In this document: positions 4,341-5,596 of the stretch, in pieces
Numbering within the stretch: the first letter of the stretch is position 1
Layout of the letters: each line of letters starts with the position of its first letter
From: Fimbriimonadaceae bacterium
Lineage (GTDB): Bacteria > Armatimonadota > Fimbriimonadia > Fimbriimonadales > Fimbriimonadaceae
Direction: 5' to 3'
NCBI GenBank assembly: GCA_947447315.1
Contig: CANFJD010000189.1
Coordinates: forward strand, 1-5,596
DNA length: 5,596 nucleotides
The notes under the pieces: model-generated
What the model was told of the DNA's origin: nothing
Databases searched by the model: none
Seen by the model: only the letters and a program-made list of their open reading frames with translations
Made by a program: the position numbers and the translations under genes

Positions 4341-5596
4341 TCACACCATCGCAAGCGCGCTACGGAATTGCTCTCGGTATGCATCCTGATATGGCCCTTC
4401 GCGGTCGATCAGGTCGTAATGGCGGCCACTGTCTATAATTCGGCCCTCCTCCATCACGAGGATTCGATCGGCATCTACCACGCTGGACAGGCGGTGGGCG
4501 ATGATAAACGTCGTTCGTCCCTTCATCACCACCCGCAAGGCATCCTGTACCCGCGCCTCCGTTTCACCATCTAGCGCGCTCGTGACGTCATCCAAAATCA
4601 ATATCTTAGGATCGGTGACCAAGGCCCGGGCTAAAGCCAATCGCTGCTTTTGACCGCCCGAAAGCTTCACTCCTTCCTCCCCAATCATGGTCTCGTAACC
4701 ATCCGGTAGCGACATCACAAAATCGTGCAGATCCGCCGCCTTCGATGCGGCAACCGCCTCTTCCTCACTTGCCTCTCGTTTGCCGTAACGGATGTTCTCC
4801 AGGATGGTGACGCTGAAAAGCACGTTCTCCTGCGCCACCATACTCACCTGACGTCTTAACGTCTCCAGCCGAACATCACGCAAGTCGTGCCCCTCCACGA
4901 TCACCGATCCCTCGGTCGGATCGTAGAATCGCATCAGGAGGTTCATGAGAGTCGTTTTCCCTGCCCCGCTATGACCCGTAATCGCCACCACCTCGCCCGG
5001 CTCCACCACCAAGTTGATGTTCTTTAGGGCTTCGCGACCGTCGCGGTAGGCAAATGACATGTTGCGAAACTCAACTCGGCCCGAAATTGGCGGCAGCGCC
5101 ATTGCGTTCGGTTTGTCCAACACATCCGGACGCGTATCCAGAGTCTGGAAAACCCGGTCCATCGCGCTTACTGCCCATTGCAGCGCATTATTGAAATCCA
5201 CCACGCGCACTGCCGGGTTGAAAACAAATCCGATGTAGAACGTCATTGCCACCAGCTTGCCGGTGGTCATCTCGCCTTGCTGGACCAATTGCCCACCGTA
5301 GGCATAAACCAACCCGGTTCCCAACGCCGAAATCGCGCCGCTCACCAACCCCAACCGGCGATTCAAGTGCACCTGGCGCATGTCGGAAAGAAACTTCTCT
5401 CGCACCGATTGCATAAACGAAGACCGCTCGCGGTCCTCCGTTACAAACGCCTTCACCACCTGGATACCGGCAATCTTCTCCGCTAATTTGCCCAGCATCT
5501 CATCGTAGAGCCGTCGTTGCTCCTGCGATACCAGCCGGATGTGCTTCAAAAACATCCGGTACGAAAACACGTAGAACGGCACCAGCAAGATGATTC
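4341..5596 (-). CDS. ABC exporter half-transporter (fused membrane and ATPase domains), C-terminal part
   Basis: The frame is open to the right edge, so the N-terminus (probably about the first third of a roughly 600-residue protein) lies outside; visible residues are counted from the codon at 5588. It belongs to the MsbA/LmrA/BmrA-type exporter family, which moves lipids, peptides or drugs outward using ATP. Residues 1-150 hold the later part of the membrane domain, including the GIQVVKAF coupling-helix region (41-48) and membrane segments around 79-98 and 108-127. The ATPase domain follows: A-loop Y181, Walker A GHSGAGKTT (205-213), Q-loop Q253, signature LSGGQ (309-313), Walker B ILILD (329-333), D-loop SALD (337-340) and H-loop H365. 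The residue after the Walker B Asp is D334 rather than the usual catalytic Glu, as in the degenerate site of heterodimeric exporters. A partner gene could lie upstream beyond the window. The substrate cannot be told from sequence. Confidence 0.93.
   Translation of the reverse strand, partial: IILLVPFYVFSYRMFLKHIRLVSQEQRRLYDEMLGKLAEKIAGIQVVKAFVTEDRERSSFMQSVREKFLSDMRQVHLNRRLGLVSGAISALGTGLVYAYGGQLVQQGEMTTGKLVAMTFYIGFVFNPAVRVVDFNNALQWAVSAMDRVFQTLDTRPDVLDKPNAMALPPISGRVEFRNMSFAYRDGREALKNINLVVEPGEVVAITGHSGAGKTTLMNLLMRFYDPTEGSVIVEGHDLRDVRLETLRRQVSMVAQENVLFSVTILENIRYGKREASEEEAVAASKAADLHDFVMSLPDGYETMIGEEGVKLSGGQKQRLALARALVTDPKILILDDVTSALDGETEARVQDALRVVMKGRTTFIIAHRLSSVVDADRILVMEEGRIIDSGRHYDLIDREGPYQDAYREQFRSALAMV

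Noticed and set aside
4293..4574. Plus-strand open frame of 93 codons near the end of the ABC gene
   Set aside because: It is mostly antisense to the ATPase domain, including the H-loop region, and shows no family resemblance.
5586..5588. TTG as the start of the ABC exporter
   Set aside because: The frame continues open to the window edge, and the visible protein begins in the middle of the membrane domain, so the true start lies outside.

Overview
This window comes from a bacterial chromosome and holds the start of a division and cell wall (dcw) gene cluster. All recognisable genes lie on the minus strand, so the biological order runs from high to low coordinates. The content is ordinary for a free-living, peptidoglycan-making bacterium: mraZ, rsmH, an FtsL-like membrane protein, a class B penicillin-binding protein (ftsI), then the first 21 codons of another gene. 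The proteins are recognisable but divergent, base composition is moderately GC-rich, and GTG starts are used twice. A lineage outside the well-studied Proteobacteria and Firmicutes seems likely. Armatimonadota is one possibility, but nothing here is diagnostic and this is only a guess.

Layout, in order of transcription. (1) 5596-4341: the C-terminal part of an ABC exporter half-transporter, running in from beyond the right edge. (2) 4340-4028: a 313-base intergenic region that probably carries the dcw promoter. It has a five-unit tandem array of about 10-bp CGGG/CGTG repeats that looks like a MraZ operator, two more CGGGT repeats upstream, a dyad between candidate -35 and -10 boxes, and two potential hairpins in the mraZ leader. 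(3) 4027-3515: mraZ. (4) 3518-2556: rsmH. (5) 2559-1930: a 209-residue single-pass membrane protein in the ftsL position. (6) 1946-69: ftsI. (7) 65-1: the start of the next gene.

The dcw genes form a tight chain. mraZ/rsmH overlap by 4 bases (GTGA), rsmH/ftsL-like by 4 bases (ATGA), ftsL-like/ftsI by 17 bases, and ftsI is 3 bases from the next ATG. This implies one mRNA with translational coupling. MraZ would repress the cluster from the intergenic array. RsmH methylates 16S rRNA, while the FtsL-like protein and FtsI act at the division septum. The ABC exporter is probably an unrelated neighbour on the same strand.

I see no exotic system, mobile element, CRISPR array or RNA gene. The points most worth following up are the non-canonical candidate MraZ operator paired with a MraZ whose second DNA-binding motif is altered, the Asp in place of the catalytic Glu in the ABC exporter, and the divergent FtsL-like protein.
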